DNA from: Bacillota bacterium | GTDB taxonomy: Bacteria > Bacillota > Dethiobacteria > Dethiobacterales > Dethiobacteraceae | Assembly (NCBI GenBank): GCA_012522335.1 | Contig: JAAYKP010000145.1 | Coordinates: forward strand, 1-56,016 | Length of the DNA: 56,016 nucleotides | Direction: 5' to 3' | Part shown: positions 26,847-35,085 of the stretch, piece by piece | Layout: each line of letters begins with the position of its first letter | How positions within the stretch are numbered: the first letter of the stretch is position 1 | The notes under the pieces: model-generated | The model's input: only the letters and a program-made list of their open reading frames with translations | Told to the model about the DNA's origin: nothing | Database searches by the model: none | Program-made: the position numbers and the translations under genes

Positions 26847-27763
26847 TGACTAAAAGCAATCTGCAAAAAGTTTTGGAAAGCGGAGCGTTTGCGGTTACAG
26901 GTGAACTTGGTCCTCCAAAGAGCGGGCAGCGGGATGTTATTGAGCATCATGCAAGCCATCTGAAGGGCGTTGTAGACTCAGTTAACATTACTGACAACCA
27001 AACCGCAATTGTACGTACTTCCAGCATTGCTACCGGCAGAATTCTCCTGGATATGGGGATTGAACCTAATGTGCAGATGACAGTACGTGACCGCAACCGG
27101 ATTGCTATCCAGGCTGACGTCCTGGGCGCAGTTGCGTTGGGAATGAAGAATATCCTTTGTATCCAGGGTGACCATGCTACATTAGGTAACGAGCCCAAGG
27201 CCAAAAACGTTAATGACCTTGACTCCATGAACCTTATCAGCGCACTGAAAAAAATGCGCGATGAGCAGGAGTTCATCGGCGGCGATAAGTTGGATGCGCC
27301 CATCGATCTTTATATCGGTGCGGTAGCTAACCCCTTTGCCGATCCCTTTGAATATCGTCCTTATCGTTTGGCTAAGAAAATTGAAGCCGGAGCTCAGTTT
27401 ATTCAAACACAGGTTATTTTTGACATGGAACGCTTTGAGCGTTATATGAAAATAGTAGTCGATATGGGCTTACATGAAAAAGCGCATATTATTGCCGGTA
27501 TCACTCCCCTTAAATCCCTTGGTGCGGCACGTTATATGAAAAATAATGTGGCCGGGATGATTGTGCCGGATCATATTATTGACCGCCTCAAAGGCGCCAA
27601 GGATAAAAAAGCTGAGGGTGTAAATATCGCCGTCGAAATGATTGAGCATCTGAAGACCATCGAAGGTGTTGCCGGTGTTCATATCATGGCGGTTGCCTGG
27701 GAGGAAATTGTTCCGGAAATCGCCGAGCGTGCAGGGTTACTGCCGCGTCCCACTTTCGACTAA
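26846..27763 (+). CDS. metF: Methylenetetrahydrofolate reductase, MetF type
   Basis: This 305-residue flavin TIM-barrel enzyme interconverts methylene-THF and methyl-THF, the last step of the methyl branch before AcsE. Seen features are the N-terminal FAVTGELGPPKSG, SVNITDNQ, NILCIQGDHATLGN and FIQTQVIFDMERF. It overlaps metV by one base (TAATG), so the two are co-translated. A strong terminator follows, ending the 14 kb cluster. Other Wood-Ljungdahl genes (fhs, folD, formate dehydrogenase) are not in this window. Confidence 0.93.
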   Translation: MTKSNLQKVLESGAFAVTGELGPPKSGQRDVIEHHASHLKGVVDSVNITDNQTAIVRTSSIATGRILLDMGIEPNVQMTVRDRNRIAIQADVLGAVALGMKNILCIQGDHATLGNEPKAKNVNDLDSMNLISALKKMRDEQEFIGGDKLDAPIDLYIGAVANPFADPFEYRPYRLAKKIEAGAQFIQTQVIFDMERFERYMKIVVDMGLHEKAHIIAGITPLKSLGAARYMKNNVAGMIVPDHIIDRLKGAKDKKAEGVNIAVEMIEHLKTIEGVAGVHIMAVAWEEIVPEIAERAGLLPRPTFD

Positions 27764-27776
27764 TTTTCGCTTTACT

Positions 27777-27806
27777 AAGCCTGGCCGAACGGCCAGGCTT
27801 TTCTTT
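27777..27806 (+). terminator. Terminator of the Wood-Ljungdahl cluster
   Basis: A perfect 10-bp GC-rich stem (AAGCCTGGCC with GGCCAGGCTT) around GAAC is followed by TTCTTTT. It lies 13 bases after the metF stop. Confidence 0.92.
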
Positions 27807-27874
27807 TCAGCCAGGAAAACTGTCAGCCTTACCTTGCTTTCTTGTGGTTGACTGAAAAAGTGGAAAGAGGAAAT

Positions 27875-27902
27875 TTGCTGCCGGTGGGGAATAAGATATA
27901 CT
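27875..27902 (+). promoter_or_regulatory. Putative promoter of the yhaM-like gene
   Basis: TTGCTG at 27875-27880, a 16-nt spacer and TATACT at 27897-27902 lie about 40 bases before the GTG start at 27943. Confidence 0.5.
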
Positions 27903-27942
27903 ATGAAAACATTTCTTAATAGCCAGAAAAACGGAGGAAACA

Positions 27943-28905
27943 GTGGGCAAGCAATTTATTAATGAGCTAAAAGTAGGCGATGCTGTCCAGAGTGACTTTG
28001 CCGTCGTAGAAAAAGCTTTAAACGCCTTTTCTCAGCCTAATCGGGCCGGTGAATATTTCTTGCGCTTACAATTAGCCGATGTTACGGGTACCCTGCGCGC
28101 CGTAGCCTGGGAGCAGGGCCCGGAACTGGCAGCTTTATTTGAAGTCGGTGATGTGGTGCGCATACGCGGTGAAATCAGCAATTATCACGGTCCGCAGCTG
28201 ATAATCTATAGTTTGGAACCGGTAGCGCCGGCAGAGATAAACTATGAATATTTTCAGAAGGTTGCCCCGCGCAGCCGTGCAGAAATGCTGGACGAACTAC
28301 ATGAAATGATCAACAAAGTTTCCCATCCCTATCTGCAGAGTTTGTTGCAGGCTTTTTTTGCCGATGAAGCATTTTTACAGCGCTACAGTCAGGCACCGGC
28401 CGCCCGTACGGTACATCACAATTATGTGGGCGGGCTGTTAGAGCATGCACTGGAAACGGCAGCTCTGTGTGAATATTTTGTGCAGCTGCACCCCACCTTA
28501 GATTTATCTTTACTTATCTGCGGCGCCTTGCTGCACGATGTTGGCAAGCTGGAAGAATATGAAGTAAAGGGCATGTCGATACAGCTTACTACAGCGGGAA
28601 AACTGTTGGGGCATATTATGATCGGTAAAGAGATGCTGGATGCCAAAATTAGGCAGATCCCCGATTTTCCTGCTGACCTGCATATGCAGCTGGCACATTT
28701 AATGCTTGCTCACCATGGTCAAAAGGAATGGGGTTCGCCTGAAATTCCGCGTACTTTTGAAGCTTATGCTTTGCATCATGCTGATTTAATCTCAGCCAGG
28801 CTTAATCAATTTGCCCAAGCAGCGCAAAAAAGTGGGCATAATAGCAAGTGGACGGAATACGACCGTCTATTGGCCAGAGATATTTATCTGGGCAAGGCTG
28901 AATGA
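27943..28905 (+). CDS. yhaM: YhaM-type 3'-5' exonuclease (OB-fold plus HD domain)
   Basis: This 320-residue protein has an N-terminal OB-type nucleic acid binding region (LKVGDAVQSDFAVVEK, RLQLADVTGTLRAVAWEQG). A metal-dependent HD domain follows with the HD pair in GALLHDVGKLEEY near residue 197 and further histidines (LAHLMLAHHG, YALHHAD). The order and length match YhaM, which trims RNA and single-stranded DNA from the 3' end. The GTG start is behind GGAGGAAA. The stop overlaps the next gene's ATG. Confidence 0.85.
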   Translation: MGKQFINELKVGDAVQSDFAVVEKALNAFSQPNRAGEYFLRLQLADVTGTLRAVAWEQGPELAALFEVGDVVRIRGEISNYHGPQLIIYSLEPVAPAEINYEYFQKVAPRSRAEMLDELHEMINKVSHPYLQSLLQAFFADEAFLQRYSQAPAARTVHHNYVGGLLEHALETAALCEYFVQLHPTLDLSLLICGALLHDVGKLEEYEVKGMSIQLTTAGKLLGHIMIGKEMLDAKIRQIPDFPADLHMQLAHLMLAHHGQKEWGSPEIPRTFEAYALHHADLISARLNQFAQAAQKSGHNSKWTEYDRLLARDIYLGKAE

Positions 28906-30074
28906 AGGCAGGTGAGGAACTGGTGAAAAACTCTTCAACAAGAACAAGTATTTATGCTGCCAGAAAAAAGGTCGTTCCCTTTGAGCGGGATGCCACCTTT
29001 TATTTGCGCAGAGGCTTGTTATACTACCAAAAGAATAAGCAGGAGAAAGCTCTGCGTTATTTTAAAAAGGCAGTTAGTGTGGAGCCGCAAAACCCTTTTA
29101 ATCACTATAATTTGGCCTGCATGCTTAGTAAGCAGGGTCAGTTAAAAGAAGCAAACCGGATCTTTTTGCATATCATCAATCGTTTAGATGAAACCATGAC
29201 AGACTGCTACTTTTTATTAGCCGTAAACTACGGTCTCTTGGACGAGATGGAGAAATCACGGGAGTATCTGCTTCGCTACCTGCAGACTGATCCGGATGGT
29301 GATTTGTCGCTGGAGGCAGCAGAACTGCTGGCTGCCTTTGATGAAGATGCAGCCTTGTATGCCTTACCGGCCTATGCCCAAACTAATTTTGCCCTGGAGG
29401 AGATTATCACCGGTGCGCAAACTGAAGAAGCGGCGGCACTTTATCATAATAATTATCGCTTCCGCCGGGCACTGGACAATATGCTGTATGCCAGGACGGA
29501 TTTATATAAAGAAGAGATTTTATTCTTCTACGGTAGGTTAGGGGGCAGGGAAGCCTGCAGGGCATTGCGCAGGTTTGTCAGAAACCCGTGGATTAAGGAA
29601 CGCTTTCGGCAGCTGGCACTGTTGGAGCTGAAGAATCTGGGCGAGAGTAAAGTGAGAATTTATGCTGCCGGTCAGTTTCGGGAAGTAGATTTAACGCAAT
29701 ACCCACTGCGTACCCCTACTTGGCGGCCCGAATGGCAGCAGGTTATTGATTGTACGATTCGCACCATGCGTGCCAGTAACTGCTACGATGAATCCTTCTA
29801 TGCCGATGTACAGGCGATTTGGCTGGATTATATTAATACTGTTTACCCTAGAACACCACGCATTAACAAAATACAGACGTGGGCAGCTGCCCTGGAGTAC
29901 AGTCTGGCGCGTTACCATTTTTTGACTTTGACCCAGAAAGAGCTGGCAGCTGAATATGGTGTTTCTTGTGCCAGTATTTCTAATAAGTTTCGTAAAATTA
30001 ACCAGGCTTTACAGCTGGAGGAGCGTGCTTACCAAAACATGCTTTCCTACCTGCAGGAAGAGCCGGAATATTAA
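28902..30074 (+). CDS. TPR-repeat protein with a C-terminal helix-turn-helix-like segment
   Basis: About three tetratricopeptide repeats lie at residues 27-130 (YLRRGLLYYQKNKQEKALRYF, then HYNLACMLSKQGQLKEANRIF). A helical middle part follows, and near the C terminus LTQKELAAEYGVSCASISNKF looks like a helix-turn-helix. The protein lacks a signal peptide or membrane segment, so it should be cytoplasmic, and it may bind protein partners and DNA. I do not recognise a named family. ATG 28902 overlaps the previous stop (ATGA); GTG 28923 after AGGTGAGG is an alternative start. It is probably co-transcribed with the yhaM-like gene. Confidence 0.75.
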   Translation: MKAGEELVKNSSTRTSIYAARKKVVPFERDATFYLRRGLLYYQKNKQEKALRYFKKAVSVEPQNPFNHYNLACMLSKQGQLKEANRIFLHIINRLDETMTDCYFLLAVNYGLLDEMEKSREYLLRYLQTDPDGDLSLEAAELLAAFDEDAALYALPAYAQTNFALEEIITGAQTEEAAALYHNNYRFRRALDNMLYARTDLYKEEILFFYGRLGGREACRALRRFVRNPWIKERFRQLALLELKNLGESKVRIYAAGQFREVDLTQYPLRTPTWRPEWQQVIDCTIRTMRASNCYDESFYADVQAIWLDYINTVYPRTPRINKIQTWAAALEYSLARYHFLTLTQKELAAEYGVSCASISNKFRKINQALQLEERAYQNMLSYLQEEPEY

Positions 30075-30112
30075 CGGTCACCGGCCGGACCAACAGCATA
30101 AGATGAAAAGAA

Positions 30113-30148
30113 CCTCCCTACATAACCAATGTAAGGGAGGATTTTTTT
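30113..30148 (+). terminator. Terminator-like hairpin that contains the ribosome binding site of the next gene
   Basis: CCTCCCTACAT (30113-30123) pairs with ATGTAAGGGAGG (30129-30140), with one bulged A, and is followed by seven T. The right arm GGGAGG is also the only Shine-Dalgarno site for the ATG at 30149. The structure could end transcription of the upstream gene and, in read-through mRNA, hide the ribosome binding site. Confidence 0.7.
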
Positions 30149-30673
30149 ATGGATATTCGTGACGTGCAAAGAATGGCAGCATTCCTACCTATAGATCAAA
30201 GCGGTATTGGTCAGTGTGTGCAGTTATATTTCAGCGATGGCGAGACTGGAATTGCTCCTATAGGTTTGCGTTCATTTCTGCAGCAGCTGGCAAAATTATA
30301 TCTGCTGAATCTGACAGAAATGCGCACAAGGCTGGGTGCTATTATCGGCTGTAAGAATTTGGTGCCCCTGGCCCTGTCACCGCTTTTACTGTTTGTACCG
30401 CTCAAAACCAGGGTGCCCAGTGTTAAAGGAGACTGTGCATATGGTTATTTTAAGCTGCGTTCACTGTGGGAAGTACTGCCAAACCCTGCTCCCACCACGC
30501 TGGTTCTGGAGGGCGGACATCGCTTAACTATCAAACAATCCTACCGTATTGCCTGTCGGCGCCTGCGTTTGGCACGCAAATTAGAAAACTATTTGTTTGT
30601 ACAGTATTATGAAGGGCTGAACGCAGAAAAGCATAATTTATCATTTTTAAGCCAAACTGAGGATACACTTTAA
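30149..30673 (+). CDS. Hypothetical protein with weak ComK-like pattern
   Basis: The product is 174 residues, soluble, and belongs to no family I can assign with certainty. From residue 70 on, the spacing of features (LVPLALSPLLLFVPLKTR, then GDCAYGYFKL, then LVLEGGHRLTIKQS, then a basic helix YRIACRRLRLARKL) recalls ComK, the competence regulator of Bacillus. ComK has a comparable run of proline, hydrophobic strand, conserved serine and basic helix. This resemblance was judged by eye only. The start codon directly follows a terminator-like hairpin that includes its ribosome binding site, which suggests tight control. Confidence 0.5.
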   Translation: MDIRDVQRMAAFLPIDQSGIGQCVQLYFSDGETGIAPIGLRSFLQQLAKLYLLNLTEMRTRLGAIIGCKNLVPLALSPLLLFVPLKTRVPSVKGDCAYGYFKLRSLWEVLPNPAPTTLVLEGGHRLTIKQSYRIACRRLRLARKLENYLFVQYYEGLNAEKHNLSFLSQTEDTL

Positions 30674-30691
30674 ACTAAAGGGGAGGTTCTC

Positions 30692-31135
30692 TTGAGTTTA
30701 TATTCATTTACCTATACTCTGCATCACGTCTTGCTTTTAAAGTTAATTGCCAACTTTCCTTTTGACCGTGCCCGCACACTGCACAATTTTCTTTTTTTAG
30801 CGGCTGCCAATACACCGGCGGCGGAGCGTATCGGGATTAACTATGAGTTTTATCGTGGTGCAGCAAGTGTATATAGCTTTGAAATTCAGGGCTTTCTTAC
30901 TGATTTAAAGAGAGGAGCTCTGCTGCAAACTGATACTTTAGCGTTAACAAAGGAAGGACGAGACTTTTATTATCAAGTTGCCTCGCTGCTGCGTTATGAG
31001 CGTTTCCCTGCCTACTGTATGAATCTGGCTGCTCAATATCAACATAATTTATGGCGCGTTAATCACGAAATTATTTTCCATCCGCTGTTCAGAAAGTGCA
31101 AAGTAGGCCGGAAAATAAGTTTACCTGCCCTTTAG
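30692..31135 (+). CDS. Hypothetical protein, possible YwgA/DUF4065-like fold
   Basis: This is a 147-residue protein with a TTG start behind GGGGAGG. The pattern HHVLLLKLIANFPFDRARTLHNFLFL, then INYEFYRGAASVYSFEIQGFLTDLKRGALL, then LALTKEGRDFY resembles the winged-helix arrangement of YwgA and the DUF4065 (Panacea) group. Those proteins share a YxFyxyxxGxyS-type motif followed by an L-T-xxG strand. The assignment is tentative. It follows the ComK-like gene by 18 bases and is probably co-transcribed with it. Confidence 0.5.
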   Translation: MSLYSFTYTLHHVLLLKLIANFPFDRARTLHNFLFLAAANTPAAERIGINYEFYRGAASVYSFEIQGFLTDLKRGALLQTDTLALTKEGRDFYYQVASLLRYERFPAYCMNLAAQYQHNLWRVNHEIIFHPLFRKCKVGRKISLPAL

Positions 31136-31167
31136 ATGATACTGTTATCTTTGAACGCCTAACTGCC

Positions 31168-31190
31168 AAGACGCCTTGACGCGTCTTTCT
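31168..31190 (+). terminator. Weak terminator after the two small genes
   Basis: AAGACGC (31168-31174) pairs with GCGTCTT (31181-31187) around CTTGAC, followed by TCTTATTT. The 7-bp stem makes it a moderate terminator. The following 31191-31297 stretch shows no PyrR-type attenuator that I can recognise. Confidence 0.5.
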
Positions 31191-31297
31191 TATTTCCCTT
31201 CTGCTGCCGGCATCTCGACGGAGAAAAAAGGGAAACAGACTGCCGCCCTAGAACTAATACGAGGCCTTGAGATTATTGCAGCAGGCATGCTGCGGAC

Positions 31298-32629
31298 ATG
31301 ACATCAGGGAGAGCACGGCTAAAGGAGGTGGGTGAGCTGGACACGGTTGTGCGCGGCGGTATTGTCGTTGACCCCAGCCAACAAATTGAGGGACAGTATG
31401 ACATTTTAATCAGAGAAGGTAAAATTGTCGAGTTAGGCAGAAATATCGCTACAACGGGACGCAGAGTGATCGAGTGTCATGGTTTTACCGTGATCCCCGG
31501 CTTAGTTGATGTACATACTCATTTGCGTGAACCCGGCGGCGAAGAGAAGGAAACAATTTATACCGCCAGCCGTGCTGCGGCGGCCGGAGGTTATACAAGC
31601 ATTACTGCGATGCCCAATACACAGCCTGTCTGTGACGATGCCCAAAAGGTGCTGCAGTTATGGCGGCGAATAGAAGAAGACAGTCTGGTACGTGTTTGGC
31701 CTTTTGGAGCTGTGACCAAGCAGTCTGCCGGGACAGAACTGGCTGAAATTGCGCAAATGGTGCGGGCCGGAATTTACGCCGTAACCGATGACGGTCGGGG
31801 AGTACAGCAGGCCCGACTGGCGCAGGAGGCTCTGCAGCTTTGTGCTGAACTAAAGATACCTTATTGTGAACATTGTGAGGATGAGAGCATAGCGGGCAGC
31901 GGCCAGCTTCATGCGGGTGAAGCGGCAAAGCGGCTGCAGCTGCCGGGCATTCCGGTAAGTTCAGAAACATTGATGTTGGTTCGGGATGCGCTGCTGGCGC
32001 GAGAGTGTAATGCCCACTTACATATCATGCATGTCTCTTGTGCGGAAGCTGTATCTTGGCTGCGCATCCTGAAAGCAGCCGGGGTCCCGGTGACGGCAGA
32101 GGTAACACCACACCATCTGCTTCTTACCGAAACGGCCGTACTGAAGTACGGTACACTGGCAAAAATGAAACCTCCCTTACGCACTGAAGCTGACCGGCAG
32201 GCGCTGATTTCAGCCTTAGCTGACGGCACCATTGACTTAATAGCAACCGATCATGCGCCGCATACCTTGCAGGAAAAAGGGGCTGCCTTCAGTAAGGCAC
32301 CCTTTGGGATAGTCGGCTTGGAAACGGCCTTCCCCCTGCTGTATACTCATCTGGTCAGAAAGGGTGCTTTGACTTTGGCAGAATTGGTGGAGAGAATGTC
32401 CTGCCGTCCTGCAGCCTTATTGTCGGTTCCCCATGGTTCTTTAAAGCCGGGGTTTGCTGCTGATCTAACCATTCTTGATTTGGAGCAGCAGTGGGTTATT
32501 GATCGGGAACGCTTTTCCTCACGCGGCAGGAATACCCCCTTTCATGGCTGGTCTGTTTACGGTCAGTCAATCCTCACCATGGTGGAGGGCGAAATAGTGA
32601 TGGACCGGGGAAAGATAAAAATTTATTAG
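31298..32629 (+). CDS. pyrC: Dihydroorotase
   Basis: This is a 443-residue amidohydrolase of the type I dihydroorotase family that closes carbamoyl-aspartate to dihydroorotate. The metal-binding DVHTHLREPGGEEKE lies near residue 70, and HIMHVSCAEA, TPHHLLLTE and ATDHAPHT supply further ligands. The start is uncertain. ATG 31298 has no good ribosome site, whereas AAAGGAGGTG at 31321-31330 points to a CTG at 31337, which would give the natural N terminus M-D-T-V-V-R-G-G. It heads the pyrC-K-D-F-E operon; pyrB, carAB and pyrR are not here. Confidence 0.93.
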   Translation: MTSGRARLKEVGELDTVVRGGIVVDPSQQIEGQYDILIREGKIVELGRNIATTGRRVIECHGFTVIPGLVDVHTHLREPGGEEKETIYTASRAAAAGGYTSITAMPNTQPVCDDAQKVLQLWRRIEEDSLVRVWPFGAVTKQSAGTELAEIAQMVRAGIYAVTDDGRGVQQARLAQEALQLCAELKIPYCEHCEDESIAGSGQLHAGEAAKRLQLPGIPVSSETLMLVRDALLARECNAHLHIMHVSCAEAVSWLRILKAAGVPVTAEVTPHHLLLTETAVLKYGTLAKMKPPLRTEADRQALISALADGTIDLIATDHAPHTLQEKGAAFSKAPFGIVGLETAFPLLYTHLVRKGALTLAELVERMSCRPAALLSVPHGSLKPGFAADLTILDLEQQWVIDRERFSSRGRNTPFHGWSVYGQSILTMVEGEIVMDRGKIKIY

Positions 32630-32645
32630 GTTGGGAGGGGTGCTG

Positions 32646-33404
32646 ATGCCAAGAAAAATTACCATGCAAATTACTGCTAATGAGGCTTTGAGTGCTGAAG
32701 TGCGGCGTATAACTCTGACCGGAGATATTACTGCCCAGCCCGGACAATTTGTTCAGGTAGCTGTAACGGCCGCCCATGATCCCTATTTAAACCGTCCTTT
32801 TAGTGTTCATGATTGGCGAGACGGTGAACTGACCCTCTTATACCGGCTGGTGGGACGAGGTACCGCTATCTTAGCTGCCAGGCAGCCCGGGGAGTCAGTA
32901 ACGGTGGTCGGTCCTTTGGGACGTGGTTTCCCCATGGGCAGGGAGCACTCAGCCATCATAGTAGCCGGAGGTATTGGGGCCGCGCCGCTGCTTTTCCTGC
33001 TGCGCAGGCTGCAGGCGGCGGGGAAAGAAACTGCTTTTTTGTATGGTGCCCAAACTGCTGCCGCTTTGGTTCTGCGTGAGCAGTTCCAAGCTTTAGCCAC
33101 TACTTACGCGGAAAGCACAGATGACGGTTCGCGGGGCAGACAGGGGCAGGTTACTGAACTGCTGCAGGAAGTACTGCTGAAGCAAAAAGCCGACATTTAT
33201 GCCTGCGGCCCGGAGCCCATGCTGCGTGCTGTGGCTAAATTGGCTGCCGCTTATCAATGCCGCTGCTATCTGTCCTTAGAGGCCAGGCTGGCCTGCGGTG
33301 TGGGCGCATGTCTGGGTTGTGTCGTGCCCGCCAGGGACGGCTCATATCTGCGCGTCTGTGTCGATGGGCCGGTTTTTGCCGCGGAGGAGGTGTTTGCCCC
33401 ATGA
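32646..33404 (+). CDS. pyrK: Dihydroorotate dehydrogenase electron-transfer subunit
   Basis: This FAD and [2Fe-2S] subunit of class 1B dihydroorotate dehydrogenase passes electrons from PyrD to NAD+. It shows the FAD motif LNRPFSV, the pyridine-nucleotide loop GGIGAAPLLFLL and the C-terminal cluster motif CGVGACLGCVVPARDG with a further CVDGPVF. The frame opens at TTG 32631, but ATG 32646 follows GGAGGGGTG with correct spacing. The end overlaps pyrD by four bases. Confidence 0.93.
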   Translation: MPRKITMQITANEALSAEVRRITLTGDITAQPGQFVQVAVTAAHDPYLNRPFSVHDWRDGELTLLYRLVGRGTAILAARQPGESVTVVGPLGRGFPMGREHSAIIVAGGIGAAPLLFLLRRLQAAGKETAFLYGAQTAAALVLREQFQALATTYAESTDDGSRGRQGQVTELLQEVLLKQKADIYACGPEPMLRAVAKLAAAYQCRCYLSLEARLACGVGACLGCVVPARDGSYLRVCVDGPVFAAEEVFAP

Positions 33405-34324
33405 TGCCGGACTTAACTGTAACTATTGGTCAACTTGTCTTAAAAAATCCTGTCATGCCGGCCTCCGGCTGCTTCGGCTACGGCGAAGAGTACGCAGCCT
33501 TTTATGATTTATCCCAGTTAGGTGCCATTGTTGTGAAAGGGACAACGGTAGAACCGCGTCTCGGCAACGCACCGGTGCGGATAGCGGAAACAGCTGCCGG
33601 CATACTGAATGCCATCGGTTTACAAAATCCGGGTGTGGTGGCTGCCAAAGACAGAATAAGACAGCTGGCTCGCTACGGGACACCGGTTATTGTGAACGTG
33701 GCAGGCAACAGCAGCAGTGACTATCAGCGTGTGATTGAAATTCTGGAGGACGAGCCAACGGTAGCAGCCTACGAGATTAATATTTCCTGCCCTAACGTAA
33801 AGCAGGGGGGGCTGGCTTTCGGCACAGATCCGGAGGTGGTGGCGGAGCTGATCAACAAGCTGCGTTCGGCTACACACAGGACTTTAATCGTAAAACTATC
33901 TCCCAATGTGACTGATATAGTTGCTGTGGCACAGGCAGCAGAAAGTGCAGGAGCCGATGCCCTGTCCTTGATTAATACTTTAGTCGGGATGGCCATTGAT
34001 GCAGAAAAAAGACGTCCGGTGTTAGCCAATCTTACAGGGGGATTGTCCGGACCGGCGGTGAAACCTGTAGCCTTACGCATGGTGTGGCAGGTGACTGAGG
34101 CTGTACAGATCCCTGTAATTGGTATGGGAGGCATCAGCTGCGCTGAGGATGCTGTCGAATTTCTTTTGGCTGGCGCCAGTGCAGTAGCAATTGGTACGGC
34201 TAATTTTGTTAATCCTACTGTCTGTCCGGAAGTAATCGCCGGATTAAGTGAATATTTAAAGCGTCATCAATTGCGGTCAGTACAGGAGCTAATCGGACTG
34301 GCCAAAGCAGCCGGAAAAAATTAA
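33401..34324 (+). CDS. pyrD: Dihydroorotate dehydrogenase catalytic subunit, class 1B
   Basis: This 307-residue FMN TIM-barrel enzyme oxidises dihydroorotate to orotate. Seen are NPVMPASGCFGYGEEY near the N terminus, the active-site segment EINISCPNVKQGG with the catalytic cysteine, and the FMN phosphate site IGMGGI...GASAVAIGTANF. Adjacent pyrK defines the NAD-dependent class. The frame opens at 33257 inside pyrK; the ATG at 33401 after GGAGGAGGTG is the start. Confidence 0.95.
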   Translation: MMPDLTVTIGQLVLKNPVMPASGCFGYGEEYAAFYDLSQLGAIVVKGTTVEPRLGNAPVRIAETAAGILNAIGLQNPGVVAAKDRIRQLARYGTPVIVNVAGNSSSDYQRVIEILEDEPTVAAYEINISCPNVKQGGLAFGTDPEVVAELINKLRSATHRTLIVKLSPNVTDIVAVAQAAESAGADALSLINTLVGMAIDAEKRRPVLANLTGGLSGPAVKPVALRMVWQVTEAVQIPVIGMGGISCAEDAVEFLLAGASAVAIGTANFVNPTVCPEVIAGLSEYLKRHQLRSVQELIGLAKAAGKN

Positions 34325-34347
34325 TCATGGTGAAAGGAAGCAGGGAG

Positions 34348-35058
34348 ATGAAGAATAAAATAATTGTTGCCCTTGACGTCGATTCTGAAGCTAAGGCTTT
34401 AGCACTGACTGAAGCCCTGCAGGACTATGTGGGGGCGTTTAAAGTGGGACTGCAGCTATACAACAGCGTGGGACCAAACATAGTTAAAAAGATTGCTGCT
34501 GCCGGTGGTAAGGTCTTTTTAGATTTAAAGTTTCACGATATTCCTAACACTACCGCCCGGGCGGCAGAAGCAGTAGTAGGCTTAGGGGCTTTTATGTTTA
34601 ACGTACATGCCGCCGGCGGCAGGAAAATGATGCAGGCAACAGCACAGGCAGTCAAAGAGAAAGCTGCCGCTTTAGGTGTGCCGGCACCGTTAATTATTGC
34701 CGTAACGGTTTTAACTTCTCTTTCTGAAACGGAACTGCATGATGAGCTGGGTGTGCAGGCTCCTCTGCCGGAACAGGTGGCCAGACTGGCCCGGTTAACC
34801 AAAGCAGCCGGCCTCGACGGCGTGGTGGCTTCGGCCCGCGAAATACCCTGGATCCGCCAAGCCTGTGGTAATGATTTTTTAATTGTTACCCCTGGCATTC
34901 GTCCTGCCTGGGCTGCCGGCAATGATCAGGTACGTATTGTCACGCCGCAGGAAGCGCTGACTCAAGGTGCAGATTACTTGGTGGTTGGGCGTCCGCTAAC
35001 GGCAGCCCCTGAACCACGGGAAGCAGCAAAGCGTTTATTGGCGGAACTGCAGGCGTAA
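34348..35058 (+). CDS. pyrF: Orotidine 5'-phosphate decarboxylase
   Basis: This 236-residue TIM-barrel decarboxylase makes UMP. The catalytic Asp-Lys array is in FLDLKFHDIPNT, with IIVALDVDSEAKAL at the N terminus and the phosphate-binding VTPGIRP and VVGRPLTAA at the end. ATG 34348 follows AAAGGAAGCAGGGAG; the ATG at 34327 lacks a site. It lies between pyrD and pyrE in the same operon. Confidence 0.95.
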   Translation: MKNKIIVALDVDSEAKALALTEALQDYVGAFKVGLQLYNSVGPNIVKKIAAAGGKVFLDLKFHDIPNTTARAAEAVVGLGAFMFNVHAAGGRKMMQATAQAVKEKAAALGVPAPLIIAVTVLTSLSETELHDELGVQAPLPEQVARLARLTKAAGLDGVVASAREIPWIRQACGNDFLIVTPGIRPAWAAGNDQVRIVTPQEALTQGADYLVVGRPLTAAPEPREAAKRLLAELQA

Positions 35059-35085
35059 GCTTGCGAACAGGAAGGAGGTGAAATA

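Noticed and set aside
27666-27851. 61-codon + strand frame across the end of metF
   Set aside because: It overlaps metF in another frame and reads through the terminator, with no ribosome site.
31191-31297. PyrR-type attenuator before pyrC
   Set aside because: No pair of competing hairpins with the PyrR-binding loop could be recognised; only a weak terminator and a small GCAGCA/TGCTGC repeat are visible.
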